Below are positions 52,544 to 63,200 of a DNA stretch of 64,000 bases, piece by piece. The DNA is taken from contig CP060294.1 in the NCBI GenBank assembly GCA_014302835.1, positions 3,125,067 through 3,189,066 of the forward strand, given 5' to 3'. The first letter of the stretch is position 1, and the number at the start of each line of letters is the position of its first letter. Position numbers and translations under genes: made by a program. Source of the DNA: Pedobacter sp. PAMC26386. Its GTDB lineage: Bacteria; Bacteroidota; Bacteroidia; Sphingobacteriales; Sphingobacteriaceae. Under the pieces are notes generated by a model that did no database searches, was not told the DNA's origin, and saw only the letters and a program-made list of their open reading frames with translations.

Positions 52544-53737
52544 ATGAGAAATAAGTTTTTTTGTATTGTCCTGGCTATCCTGTATGGACAGTTTTCATTC
52601 GCTCAAGCGCCAAAATTATTTCTAATCAATGCCGGCCAACTGAAGGCGAAGAAAGAAGCCTGGCAAGAACAAGATAAAAAAACAAAAAGCCTGATAGCCC
52701 CAATTATCAGCAAGGCCGTTGATTTTCTTACGGCAAAGCCAAAATCTGTAATGGATAAAATATCAACTCCACCAAGCGGATCAAAACATGATTACATGAG
52801 CCAGGCACCCTATTTCTGGCCCGATCCTTCCAAGCCAAACGGAACTCCCTATATTAGAAAAGATGGTGAACGTAATCCAGATATCAGAAAAATAACAGAT
52901 GCTGCATTTCTGCATGAGCTAACCAATCAATGTAAGTTTCTATCTCTGGCCTATTATTTTACGGGTCAGGAAAAATATGCCACAAAAGCCATTGAATTGC
53001 TCCATGCCTGGTTCATTGCGCCTGAAACGAAGATGAACCCCAACTTGAATTACGCACAAGCTATACCAGGTATAAATGATGGACGCGGAATTGGTATTAT
53101 TGAAAGCCGATCTCTGATCGAACTAGCCGATTGGATGGGGCTTTTAGCAACATCAAAATCACTTTCAGTAGCAGAAACTGAAGGGATTAAAACCTGGTAT
53201 AAACAATACCTGGATTGGTTGTTAACCAGCAAAAATGGTAAGGATGAACATAGATCCAAAAACAACCACGGGACTATTTATGATGCTCAGGTTGCCTCCT
53301 TTGCTTTGTTCACCGACAATGAAGAACTGGCCAAAAACACCCTTACAGCAAGCCTTCAAAGAATAGCTATACAAATTACCCCTGAAGGAGAGCAGCCATT
53401 GGAACTGGCAAGAACAAAAGCATATAGCTATAGTACTATGAATCTGAACGACGGCTGGTTTAATCTCGCCTTACTCGGAGAACGTGCGGGTATTGATGTT
53501 TGGAATTATCAGACTACAGATGGAAGGAGCATTCATAAAGCACTGGACTGGCTAATTCCTTACGGACTTGAGGAAAAAACAAAAGACCGCAAGCAGATTA
53601 TCCCATACAATAGCGGTGAACTATACCGCCTGCTAGTACTTGCAGGCAGAGCATACAAAAATAAAACCTATTTAAAACAGGCTGCTTCCATTAAACAAGA
53701 TAAAGAAACACAACTAACTGATCTGCTATATAACTAG
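52544..53737 (+). CDS. Alginate-lyase-fold polysaccharide lyase (PL5/PL38-like)
   Basis: 397 residues with a signal peptide (FCIVLAILYGQFSFAQ). It matches the Alginate_lyase domain with YFWPDPSKPNG (about 89-99) and SKNNHGTIYDAQVASF (about 237-252), the latter a catalytic-region motif. PL38-type members cleave glucuronan; the substrate here is an inference, in line with the GlcA-directed enzymes on the opposite strand. Convergent with the DUF2264 gene, 15 bp apart. Confidence 0.82.
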   Translation: MRNKFFCIVLAILYGQFSFAQAPKLFLINAGQLKAKKEAWQEQDKKTKSLIAPIISKAVDFLTAKPKSVMDKISTPPSGSKHDYMSQAPYFWPDPSKPNGTPYIRKDGERNPDIRKITDAAFLHELTNQCKFLSLAYYFTGQEKYATKAIELLHAWFIAPETKMNPNLNYAQAIPGINDGRGIGIIESRSLIELADWMGLLATSKSLSVAETEGIKTWYKQYLDWLLTSKNGKDEHRSKNNHGTIYDAQVASFALFTDNEELAKNTLTASLQRIAIQITPEGEQPLELARTKAYSYSTMNLNDGWFNLALLGERAGIDVWNYQTTDGRSIHKALDWLIPYGLEEKTKDRKQIIPYNSGELYRLLVLAGRAYKNKTYLKQAASIKQDKETQLTDLLYN

Positions 53738-53747
53738 CAGATCAGTT
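53716..53747. terminator. Hairpin across the lyase stop codon
   Basis: AACTGATCTGCTA (53716-53728) and TAGCAGATCAGTT (53735-53747) form a perfect 13-bp stem with a 6-nt loop. It includes the TAG stop of the lyase gene and lies 6 bp before the end of the DUF2264 gene, so it can serve both convergent genes. Confidence 0.6.
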
Positions 53748-53752
53748 ATCAT

Positions 53753-55003
53753 TTAGTATTCTACTTTATAATCCTTAACTACCTCTTCTCCTGTCCATGC
53801 TTTCAAAGAGGTCCATGGGGCTGCGGGTGCAGTCCAGAACTCATTATTCGCAGGAAGGCCAAGTGTCAAAAACCCAAGGGTTGCCATATATAAACTTCCT
53901 GTAGAGGTATAATAATCAGCTATCGCAGGCTGATGGCCATTAAATCCCAAGACTAACCAGCCTTTTTCATCAAAATTCTGGTTTCCGTCAAACATATTAT
54001 GAATTACTTTTGTCAATCCACAACGTACTTGTGCAGGTTTTACATGAGCTGGCAATTTTTCCATTAATGCGGTTTGAGCGAGTGCCTGAAAAGCAGCAGT
54101 ACGGTAAGTGATAGATCGTCCATATGCCGGATAGGTGCCTTCAGGAGAAATAACCCTTTCCAGATATTCTGAGTATCTAACCATTCGTTTCAGTGCCTGA
54201 TCATAATCAGTCACAGCAGCTTTTTTATGATCAGCCAGAATCTTTAACAGATCAACAAGCATGGTATGAATCACATATGAGTTATAATAATCCATACTGA
54301 ATTTTTCACCATCACTATACCAGCTGTCACCAACATACCATTCCTTGATTTTATTAACGGCAAACTGTACTCTTGCCGGGTCATATTGTTCACCGATACT
54401 AAGCAAAAACCCTTCTGTTAAGCCCGAAAACAAAAGCCAGTTGTTATAGGCTCCGCTCCTGTTTCTCAAAGATTTAAATTCTTCGACAAAACGTACCTTG
54501 GTTTCTTTATCAAGCGGTTCCCACAAAGCTTTTGGTGCGCGTATAAAGGCCTGAGCTACATAAGCTGCATCTACAATTGGCTGTGATTCAGTTCTAAAAT
54601 TCAAATAGTCAGGACTTTTTGGGTCCACAGCATTCGCTAACCCTTTTAAAAGCAGCATACGCATTTCTTTACGCATTTTGCCTTCTTCGGTACCATCATC
54701 GGGAAGTGCCAGCCATGGAGCTAAACCCGCCATTGTCCGGCCCACTGCTTCCAGATAGGTCACACTTTTAAGATTCAGACCATATTTAGGTCCCGTTTCT
54801 AATGGCATATTTTTTTTCAGCGTTCCTTTAGCAAGGTTCTGAACTACAGGATAAGAGATTTTGTATAATGCTTTTACCCAAACCTGTCTGTCCTGTGCAC
54901 CAGTGCTTGCTTTCTTATTTTTTTCCTGTTGTGCCGAAGCTGAAGAAAAAACAATCAGCAGAAAAGATAAGATTAAAGTAGTTTTTGTATGGAAATAAAT
55001 CAT
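53753..55003 (-). CDS. DUF2264 domain protein (possible GH154-type glucuronidase)
   Basis: 416 residues with a signal peptide (LSFLLIVFSSASAQQ). The alpha-barrel DUF2264 pattern is clear: LEAVGRTMAGLAPWLAL, GAYNNWLLFSGLTEGFLLS and WYSDGEKFSMDYYNSYV. Some family members have been grouped with glucuronic-acid-releasing hydrolases (GH154), from memory, so the activity is tentative. It is the last gene of the susC, susD, PL8, GH88, DUF2264 operon. Confidence 0.82.
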   Translation of the reverse strand: MIYFHTKTTLILSFLLIVFSSASAQQEKNKKASTGAQDRQVWVKALYKISYPVVQNLAKGTLKKNMPLETGPKYGLNLKSVTYLEAVGRTMAGLAPWLALPDDGTEEGKMRKEMRMLLLKGLANAVDPKSPDYLNFRTESQPIVDAAYVAQAFIRAPKALWEPLDKETKVRFVEEFKSLRNRSGAYNNWLLFSGLTEGFLLSIGEQYDPARVQFAVNKIKEWYVGDSWYSDGEKFSMDYYNSYVIHTMLVDLLKILADHKKAAVTDYDQALKRMVRYSEYLERVISPEGTYPAYGRSITYRTAAFQALAQTALMEKLPAHVKPAQVRCGLTKVIHNMFDGNQNFDEKGWLVLGFNGHQPAIADYYTSTGSLYMATLGFLTLGLPANNEFWTAPAAPWTSLKAWTGEEVVKDYKVEY

Positions 55004-55036
55004 ATTTCATCAAGGGTTAAAATTTAAAATCCTGGT

Positions 55037-56236
55037 TTATAAATACCATTTTTTATATCGGCCTAAAGCCTCCAGGAAATAGTAATCAGCATAAATTAAA
55101 GGTACATCAATTTCACTATTCAGCGGTAAAGCTCCCGTACTGTGTAACAACAGAAAACCACCGTTCTCACCTAGTTTAGCCCGGTATACTGGGGTAGCTA
55201 AAGACCGGATCATGGTCTCAGCCGAAGAAATAAATTCTTTTTTTTCTGTGGCCGTAGTATATTGAGCCAATTCCAGCAAAGCTGATGCAGTAATCGCCCC
55301 TGCAGAAGCATCACGATCTGCATAAGGAATCTTTGGTGCATCAAAATCCCAGAAAGGAATTTTATCCGCAGGCAGGTTTGGATGGTTCAGAATAAAATGA
55401 GCAATTCCCTTTGCCTGATCCAGGTATTTATGATCTTCAGTAGCGCGGTACATCATGGTAAAACCATATAATGCCCAAGCCTGTCCGCGAGCCCATGCAG
55501 AGCAGCTTGCAGCCCCCTGCCAGGTTGCCTTGCGAAAAACTTTCCCTGTGGTCAAATCATAATCTACTACATGGTATGAACTAAAATCTGGTCTGAAATG
55601 ATTCTTTAAAGTTGTATTGGAATGCTTAACAGCGATCTCTTTGTATTTTGCATCTCCTCCCTTATCACTCACCCAGTTTAACATTTCCAGATTCATCATA
55701 TTATCTATGATAACCGGGCATTTCCAGTATTTGCTTTTATCCCATGATTGGATAGACTCAATTTCAGGACGATAACGTTTAGCCAACGAAGCCGCCGAAT
55801 TGTCAATGACTGATTTATAAGCTGGATTTGCCGTCAGACGATATGCATTTCCAAAACTACAGAACATCATAAATCCAAGATCATGGTTCCCGCTAAAATA
55901 TTGATTGGACTCGATTACTTTTAATGCTTTTTCTGCGGCATTTTTGATCTCTGCCTCTTTGGTCTGTTCATAGATATACCATAATGACCCACTATAAAAT
56001 CCACTGCACCACCACTTAATATCATAAGCGACTAGCTTATTCTTTTTAGCATCATAACTCTGTGGGGTTAATCCCGCAGGGATATTTTTGTCCAAAACTT
56101 TGTATTGTTTAGCGGCAAAATTAAATTGTTCATCAATTAATTGCCCCATGCTTTGTTGTTGTGTTCCTGTTTTCTGCGCAAAAGAGGCAGACCCCGTTAG
56201 TAAGAGTAATCCTGCAATTAAATTGATTCTTTTCAT
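55037..56236 (-). CDS. GH88 unsaturated glucuronyl hydrolase
   Basis: 399 residues with a signal peptide (IAGLLLLTGSASFAQ). The two conserved acids are visible as Asp119 (NHDLGFMM) and Asp178 (VIIDNMMN), and GSLWYIYEQT plus QGAASCSAWARGQAWALYGF are GH88 blocks. The enzyme removes the unsaturated uronic acid that a lyase leaves at the non-reducing end. It lies 34 bp before the DUF2264 gene and 59 bp after PL8. Confidence 0.92.
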   Translation of the reverse strand: MKRINLIAGLLLLTGSASFAQKTGTQQQSMGQLIDEQFNFAAKQYKVLDKNIPAGLTPQSYDAKKNKLVAYDIKWWCSGFYSGSLWYIYEQTKEAEIKNAAEKALKVIESNQYFSGNHDLGFMMFCSFGNAYRLTANPAYKSVIDNSAASLAKRYRPEIESIQSWDKSKYWKCPVIIDNMMNLEMLNWVSDKGGDAKYKEIAVKHSNTTLKNHFRPDFSSYHVVDYDLTTGKVFRKATWQGAASCSAWARGQAWALYGFTMMYRATEDHKYLDQAKGIAHFILNHPNLPADKIPFWDFDAPKIPYADRDASAGAITASALLELAQYTTATEKKEFISSAETMIRSLATPVYRAKLGENGGFLLLHSTGALPLNSEIDVPLIYADYYFLEALGRYKKWYL

Positions 56237-56295
56237 CGTTCTGTTTTTTCTTAGCTTATTTATAGTGAATCTTTTAGCCTGTTTTTAAATTGTGA

Positions 56296-58431
56296 TCAAT
56301 TCAAATGACTTCTTATTGTAGCGCCTCGGTGTGCACCTTCAGGTAACACACAACTCAGTTTTTTTAGTCCTGAGAATCCCGGTAATTTAAGTTCGAGTGC
56401 TATTGCTGCGCTTTCCAGTGCAGGATCTGAGATATCAATTATAGGATTTGCAGTATGCAAGCCCTGAATTAAAATAGTACAGGCTTTATCTGCTTTAACC
56501 GTTAAATCTGCGGTTTTTAATACCCCTCCTTTATAAAAAACCAATTGTAAAATGTCTAACCCTTTATGCTCTACTACTTGTAAATCTGCCGTATTACTTA
56601 TGATGTGTATCATTGATAAATTATAATTTTTCATGGCGTTAGCGTCAGCTAAGCCCGGCACAACAACATATTCATAAGTTCCGTTTGCAGGTTTAATTCC
56701 GTGACTTAAAGAAAGTTGAAATACTTCTCCGCTGACCTCCTCTTTTGGCTGAGATTGGTTGATACGATACCAGCTGCCTTTTTGTGCCTGATTACTTACG
56801 CTTAAATTTCCACCTTCTGGGAAAAAATAAGCAATATGATCATGCCATATCCATGAAGGTGCAGCAATTTCACGTTCAGTATTAGCTACTAATAAGTCTG
56901 TTTTAACTTCTGGAGATTTAGCTGCCGTGGCCATGATAACATTCCCTTTTAACCAATTCTGATTCACAGTGGTTCTAACTTCTTCCTGAGCTTCACTTTT
57001 GATACCTGCCCCAAGGCAAACAATCTCTTTATCAAAAAAGAACCATGCTTTTTTTGCCTGTACCTGATCGTAATCCTGCGCATAAACAGACACTCCATAA
57101 AGTCCATTACTCACCCCGCCAACAAAAGAAGTTGTGCCAGGAATCCCCCAGTCTTGTTTGATTGTCGCGCCCTCGTCATCACCATAAATTCTGCTGGTCA
57201 CACCCGGAATTTTATCCCATTCCCAGACAGGCATGATATTCAGATATTCATCACCCCGTATTTGAATATTTGTTGCACCATCAGCCAGAAACTTGCCCAG
57301 TATATTTTCATTGTTACCTCTTTCAGTTCTCAATGTCCTGGAGGATGCAGCTTGTACACTAAATGTATAGCCCGGACGGGTATGCAGCGTATAGCCACTT
57401 TTCCAATACTGTTTGTGACCAGCAATAACTCCAGAAGCCGGCGGTTCCGTCTGCATTATTCGTTTCATGGCAGCCTGCCAGTAACTATCGTTCTCAGGGC
57501 TCAGTATTTCAACCTTTGCCAGAATTCCAATTCCACTGCCTTTTAAAGAATCTTTCCGGCTAATTCCCCTTCCCTTCACATTAAAATCAAAATAGGTTCC
57601 TCTGATAGTCTTGAAAAAAGTATCCTTCACATAAGTAATCAGCAACTGTAACTGAGCTGCTGGCATCGCATAATCAGTACCTCTTAAATAGAACGCTGCA
57701 TTTACAGAATTTTCAGCAAATACAGCTCCATAGCTTGCTATTGCCTGCTGTTTGCCGTGTTGAAAATAACTGTTATCAACCTGTAATCCTTCTTTCCCAT
57801 CCGTAATAGAGACTGGTTCATATAAGTACTTTGCAGCAGAGTCCAGTGTAGTTTTACGCGCTGTTAAACAGGCACGATATAAATAATGCAAGGCTTCGTC
57901 CGAAGTATTAGCACCATCCCCGGTCTTTAATTTCCGGGTCATCCTGATCAGTAAAGACACTTCTAATGCCTGTGGCAAGGGCGTTTTTGCGTACCGCATT
58001 AAAATTAGTATTTCACCAATAGTCTTAGGATAAAAGATCTCATTATACCACCAGTTTTTATTTTTAGGATCTTTATCGAGCCAGTATTGAAGAGATTTAA
58101 CAACAGCAGCATAAGCCGCAGCATCACCATACAATTTGTGATTTGATCCGCTGCAAGCTATCGCAATCATTTTAATTCTGCCCAGAGGATCATAATCTGG
58201 GTTTGCATAATTGATATCTGCCCAACTGCCATCCTGTTGAAGTTCAGCTATGCTTTTTAAAACCTTTGTATTCAGTATCTCCTCATTGCCGTGCTGCTGC
58301 AATTCTGTATTGACCCGGTCCATAATTGTCTGATAGGGCTCAGTTTGCCCGGCAATCAACTGATTACCGGACAGACATAGGAGCAGCAGTACAACTGCTT
58401 TTAATAGAAATTTATTGATATATCCGAACAT
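56296..58431 (-). CDS. Polysaccharide lyase family 8 (chondroitin/hyaluronan/xanthan lyase group)
   Basis: 711 residues with a signal peptide (AVVLLLLCLSGNQLIAGQ). Catalytic and binding residues stand where family 8 lyases have them: Asn175 (GANTSDE), His225 and Tyr234 (SYFQHGKQQAIASYG), Arg288 and Arg292 (GRGISRK), and Glu370 with Asn373 (RTERGNNENILG). These positions closely follow those I recall for Pedobacter heparinus chondroitinase AC. The enzyme cleaves GlcA-containing chains by beta-elimination. Exact substrate unproven. Confidence 0.92.
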   Translation of the reverse strand: MFGYINKFLLKAVVLLLLCLSGNQLIAGQTEPYQTIMDRVNTELQQHGNEEILNTKVLKSIAELQQDGSWADINYANPDYDPLGRIKMIAIACSGSNHKLYGDAAAYAAVVKSLQYWLDKDPKNKNWWYNEIFYPKTIGEILILMRYAKTPLPQALEVSLLIRMTRKLKTGDGANTSDEALHYLYRACLTARKTTLDSAAKYLYEPVSITDGKEGLQVDNSYFQHGKQQAIASYGAVFAENSVNAAFYLRGTDYAMPAAQLQLLITYVKDTFFKTIRGTYFDFNVKGRGISRKDSLKGSGIGILAKVEILSPENDSYWQAAMKRIMQTEPPASGVIAGHKQYWKSGYTLHTRPGYTFSVQAASSRTLRTERGNNENILGKFLADGATNIQIRGDEYLNIMPVWEWDKIPGVTSRIYGDDEGATIKQDWGIPGTTSFVGGVSNGLYGVSVYAQDYDQVQAKKAWFFFDKEIVCLGAGIKSEAQEEVRTTVNQNWLKGNVIMATAAKSPEVKTDLLVANTEREIAAPSWIWHDHIAYFFPEGGNLSVSNQAQKGSWYRINQSQPKEEVSGEVFQLSLSHGIKPANGTYEYVVVPGLADANAMKNYNLSMIHIISNTADLQVVEHKGLDILQLVFYKGGVLKTADLTVKADKACTILIQGLHTANPIIDISDPALESAAIALELKLPGFSGLKKLSCVLPEGAHRGATIRSHLN

Positions 58432-58446
58432 AAAAAAGGTTCTTTA

Positions 58447-60207
58447 TTAATTGATCCAGCCTGTATTTTGTTTCAAGTTAGGATTTCTCTCTATTTCTAC
58501 CTGAGGTACCGGCCAGTTATAAATATAATCACCTTTAAACGAGTAAGGGTATACGGTATTACCCCAAATTTGTTTTACCCCATTGCCAGAATAGAAAACT
58601 TTGTCTTTCCAGCTTTTCCAGCGCAATTCATCAAAGTAATTAATTCCCTCATTTGGAAATTCTACACGGCGTTCATTACGGATACGTTCTCTTAAATCTG
58701 TTTGGCCACTGATATAAGTACCCAACATGCCGTTACCCATTTGAAGGACTGCAACACCTGCCCTTCTTCTCACCTCATTAACTTTTGCCATCGCATCTGC
58801 TGTTGCTCCCTGCTCATTCAATGCCTCTGCCCACATCAGCAGGACATCTGCATACCTGAAAATTGGAAAATCTGTTGGGCCATAAGCTCTGTTCAGCGTT
58901 TCAGATGCCCCTTCATAAACAAATTTCCTATACAGATAGTAGAAATAACTTTGGGTATCGGTACGTAAATCACCATTTAATGCAGCTTCTGAACGATATG
59001 GCCATCTGGAAGTAACCGTTGCATTGATACCACTATATACACCCACATAGGTCGAATACGGTGTAATTACATTTGCTGCCAATCTAGGATCACGATCTGC
59101 ATAAGCCAATACTATACGTGCCTCATTGCCTGTTGGCAGATAAAGACTCATTTTTGCTCCTCTGGCAGTTGCTGCTGCGATTTCTGTATCTTTCAAATTA
59201 TTCCTTAAAAAATAGACTTCTCTTTCTGCTACAGATAAGGCTGAATAACCCGGAATTACACTTTCCCAGTTAAATTTAGACCCATCAGCGTTTTCATACA
59301 AATCAACCAGATTCGGCGAAACATGATAGGTATTCCAGCAGGAGCCAAAAGATGATCTGGTACCGCAAAAAAACTGTGTCGTAGAACCTGAATTTGGGAG
59401 CCCAATATTCTGTATCGAAAAGATCATTTCATTACTTTGTTCATTTGCCGTTTTAAACAAAGCAGTATAATTCGCAAACAATCCATAGCCTGCATCTCTA
59501 ACTTTACTAAAATCGGCCGTGGCTAAAGCCCATTTTTGCTGATACAAATAGGTTTTACCCCGTAAGGCATAAGCCGCACCTTTCGTAACATGCCCATAGG
59601 CCGCATTGCCGGCTATATATCTGTCTGGAAGATTTGGGTCATTGATACAGTCTGTCAAATCTGCAATCACCTGAGTCCAAACTTCATCTTCAGTTGAACG
59701 ACCTTTTATTGCTTCTTCAGCTTGAAAAGGGACCAGGTAAACCGGCACTCCTTTATACAACTGATTTAACCTGAAATAGAAATAAGCTCTTAAAAATTTA
59801 GCTTCCGAGATATAGCGGCTTTTTTTTGCATCCGTGGATGGAGATTTCAAAGGAATATTCTTAATTGCGTCATTTGCACGTTGAATTCCTTCATACATAT
59901 TTTTCCAGTTATCACTGAACATTGAATTACCGGTAGTAATTGTGCCCGCCATCAGCACTTCAGAACCACTGGTCTGCCCGGTAAAACTAAAACGATCCAA
60001 TTGATAAAGCTCCACACCAGAAGCACCATCAGTTTTAATTCCTAAGCGCAGAGCATTATAAACACCACTAATTCCCAAATCAGTCAGGTTATCTGTGGTC
60101 CACATCTTTTCGGCAGGTACTGCCGAAGGTGGTGTGGTGTCCAGTAAATTCTTTTTACATCCAGAGAAAACAACCAGGATTAATATAATTGATAAAATCT
60201 TTTTCAT
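58447..60207 (-). CDS. SusD/RagB-like outer membrane lipoprotein
   Basis: 586 residues, lipobox Cys17 (LVVFSGCKK). The start MWTTDNLTDLGISGVYNALR and RYISEAKFLRAYFYFRLNQL and the C-terminal RRVEFPNEGINYFDELRWK, then NWPVPQVEIERNPNL are typical of SusD. It covers the SusC pore and binds oligosaccharides on the cell surface. The gene lies between susC and the PL8 gene. Confidence 0.95.
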   Translation of the reverse strand: MKKILSIILILVVFSGCKKNLLDTTPPSAVPAEKMWTTDNLTDLGISGVYNALRLGIKTDGASGVELYQLDRFSFTGQTSGSEVLMAGTITTGNSMFSDNWKNMYEGIQRANDAIKNIPLKSPSTDAKKSRYISEAKFLRAYFYFRLNQLYKGVPVYLVPFQAEEAIKGRSTEDEVWTQVIADLTDCINDPNLPDRYIAGNAAYGHVTKGAAYALRGKTYLYQQKWALATADFSKVRDAGYGLFANYTALFKTANEQSNEMIFSIQNIGLPNSGSTTQFFCGTRSSFGSCWNTYHVSPNLVDLYENADGSKFNWESVIPGYSALSVAEREVYFLRNNLKDTEIAAATARGAKMSLYLPTGNEARIVLAYADRDPRLAANVITPYSTYVGVYSGINATVTSRWPYRSEAALNGDLRTDTQSYFYYLYRKFVYEGASETLNRAYGPTDFPIFRYADVLLMWAEALNEQGATADAMAKVNEVRRRAGVAVLQMGNGMLGTYISGQTDLRERIRNERRVEFPNEGINYFDELRWKSWKDKVFYSGNGVKQIWGNTVYPYSFKGDYIYNWPVPQVEIERNPNLKQNTGWIN

Positions 60208-60218
60208 TTCTTTCTCGC

Positions 60219-63200
60219 TTAAAAAGTAACATTTAAACCTAATGAGTATTGACGCATAGTTGGATAGCTAGCTCCATTATACAACCCTTCTTTAACGCCT
60301 ATCTCAGGATCAATTCCAGGAAACTTTGTAATGGTAAATAAGTTCTCTCCTGAAACATATAACCTTGCTCTGCTCATACCTGCCTTTTTAGTTAGATTTT
60401 GGGGAAGTGTATAGCCAATCTGTAAATTTTTCAGTTTCACATAGGAAGCATTGTACAGATAGAAATCACTGGCTACACCAGCATTCTGAACATCCGTAGT
60501 GTTTTTTAATCTTGGGAAACGTCCATTAATATGATTAGCCGGGTCAGCAGGATTAGCTTCGTTATAATAATAATGATCATTGGCAACCAGCTTACTCACT
60601 GCGTTACCTAAGGATACAATTGAGTTGTTATAGCCAACATTATTCCAATAGTATTTCATACCTGCACTACCTGCCCAAAGCATAAACATATCGAAACCTT
60701 TGTAACTAAAATTAAGCTGCAAACCGAAATTGTATTTTGGAGTTGCAGAAGCATTTGAAAAAGTCTGATCATAAGTATTGCCGTAAATACCATCGCCATT
60801 ATTATCTGCATAGATTAAATCACCATAATAGATTTTGTTTTTATCCACTCCGCCTGCTGGCTGAAAAGTATAACCTGCCGCAATCATATTCTTTACCCAG
60901 GTCAGATCTTGTGGCGTTCTGATCATTCCGTCTTTAGGACCACCGTTAATATTCAGGCTCCCATCAGCATTGTTATACGTCCCGTTTCCTTTGTATACAT
61001 TGTATAAATAATATTGGTTAGCCTGCTGCCCTTCCAGGATACGGGCGGTTGTCCCATTGGATACACTACCAATATTAGAGGTATAAACCTGATTGCCAAT
61101 CGCATCAGTCGTATAACCTTGCTGCAAAGCACCTTTATACTTTTGTACCCGGTTAAAGTTATAAGCGAAATTTCCGGTCACACCGTATTTAAAGTCTCCT
61201 GATTTTCCATTATATCCTAGCGTAAATTCGATACCCCTATTGGAGATTTCTGCTATATTTTTTGTCGCTGCGGTAGCTGTACCTACAGTTAATGGTATAG
61301 TAGGTATATATAGAATTCCGTCAGTATATTTATTATACAGATCAACTTCAAAATTAACTGCTCCTTTGAATAAGGCTCCATCTAAACCAAGATTAGTCAC
61401 CGTAGTGGTTTCCCATTTCAAATCACCATTGGCAAATTTCGGCTGTATCAGCCCAGTTACTGGCTGACCATTAAAAGAGTAGGGAAAAGAACTATAAGCA
61501 GTCCTGTAATCATAATTACCTTTAGCGGGATCAGAATTCATCACATTATTACCAGTTTTACCCCAGGATGCACGTAATTTAAGATTGCTTACATATTCAT
61601 TTATGTTTTTCATAAATGGCTCCTGAGAGATGCGCCATCCCGCTGAAAATGCTGGAAAAAAGCCCCAACGATTATCTGGTCCAAATTTTGAAGAACCGTC
61701 ATAACGAAAAACTCCTTCTAGTAAATATTTACTATCATAGGCATAATTCAAACGGCCGAAATAAGAACGGATAGCATAATCGTATGAATCACCATTAATA
61801 GAAGTCATGGTGGTAGCTGAACCTAAAGTCGTAATTGATTCATCAATGAGACCTGTTTTAGTAGCATCCCAATTATAATAGTTGTAATAATTTTGGTTAT
61901 AACCAGCTAAAATGCCAATATCATGTTTTTCATGAATAGTCGTGTTATATTTTAAAACGTTATCGATAGTGGTACTATAGTTTTTATTAAAAGCATAGGT
62001 TGTACTTAACTGATCGGGTGTCGTTGCAGCAACTTTCTGCGTATTGGTCGCAAAATTCCATTTTTCAAAGGTATTGCTATGCGCATTTGTTTCCCTGAAG
62101 CGAGTTTGGTAATTAAACCTGCTTTCAAAACTTAATCCTTTTAAGATGTCAATTTTGGCAAAAACAGTCGTGTTAAACCTGGACTCCTGATCTTTCCCCC
62201 CAGTGCTGTACAAATAAGTTAAGATATTATTCGCAGTAGCGGATTCTTCTGCTGCCGCAGGAAATCCATAAAGACCATTGTAGACCGGATAAACTCCTGG
62301 TGTTGTCTGACGTAAAAAGTTAAATGCATTAGCTGTGTTTGCCAGTCCAAAATTTTGTAAGGAGGCAAAGGTTTGTGTCCCTAAAGTCAGGAATTTATTG
62401 ACTTTAGACTGTAAATTAATCCTTAACTGAAAACGGTCTGCACCTGTATTTGCCATCGTACCTGGATTATTTAAATAACCTGCAGAAAGTAAATATTGCG
62501 TACTTTCTGTTCCTCCATTCAATGAAAGATTATGTTGTTGTACAAGGTTATGTTCAAAAACAGCTTTAGCCCAGTCGGTATTAGGATAAGCAACCTTATT
62601 TGGAATTCCCTGAGCAGTAAGTCCGTCTGGATTAGCATTAGCATTCTTCCATAAAGCCATGGTCGCATCGGTATATACTGGTGTCTGTCCAAGATTACGG
62701 TAACCTTCGTTAACCAGATTCATATGTGTCAGATAATCCGTCACAAATTTGGGCATCTTAGTTGGTTCCGCCAAAGAGAACAGACTGCTATAATTAACGC
62801 TGAGTTTATTACTTGTTCCCTTTTTAGTCGTGATCAGAATAACTCCGTTCGCTGCCAGTGAACCATAAATGGATGCAGCGGCAGCATCCTTTAATAAGGA
62901 AATACTTTCTACGTCATTTGGATTGACTGCGTCCATAGTACCTGCGATACCATCAATGATTACTAAAGGATTGTTGTTATTTAAAGTACCTGCTCCCCTG
63001 ATCCTGATGGTTGCCTCATCGCTTCCTGGTTTACCAGAGCCTTGATTTACCGCGATTCCTGCACTTAAACCAGCAAGACCAGATGACAAATTTGTCAATG
63101 GCCTGTTTTCTAGAGATTTAGAGTTAATTGTAGCAATAGATCCAATTACGTTTACTTTCTTTTGTGTTCCGTACCCGACAACCACAATTTCGTTCAGTCC

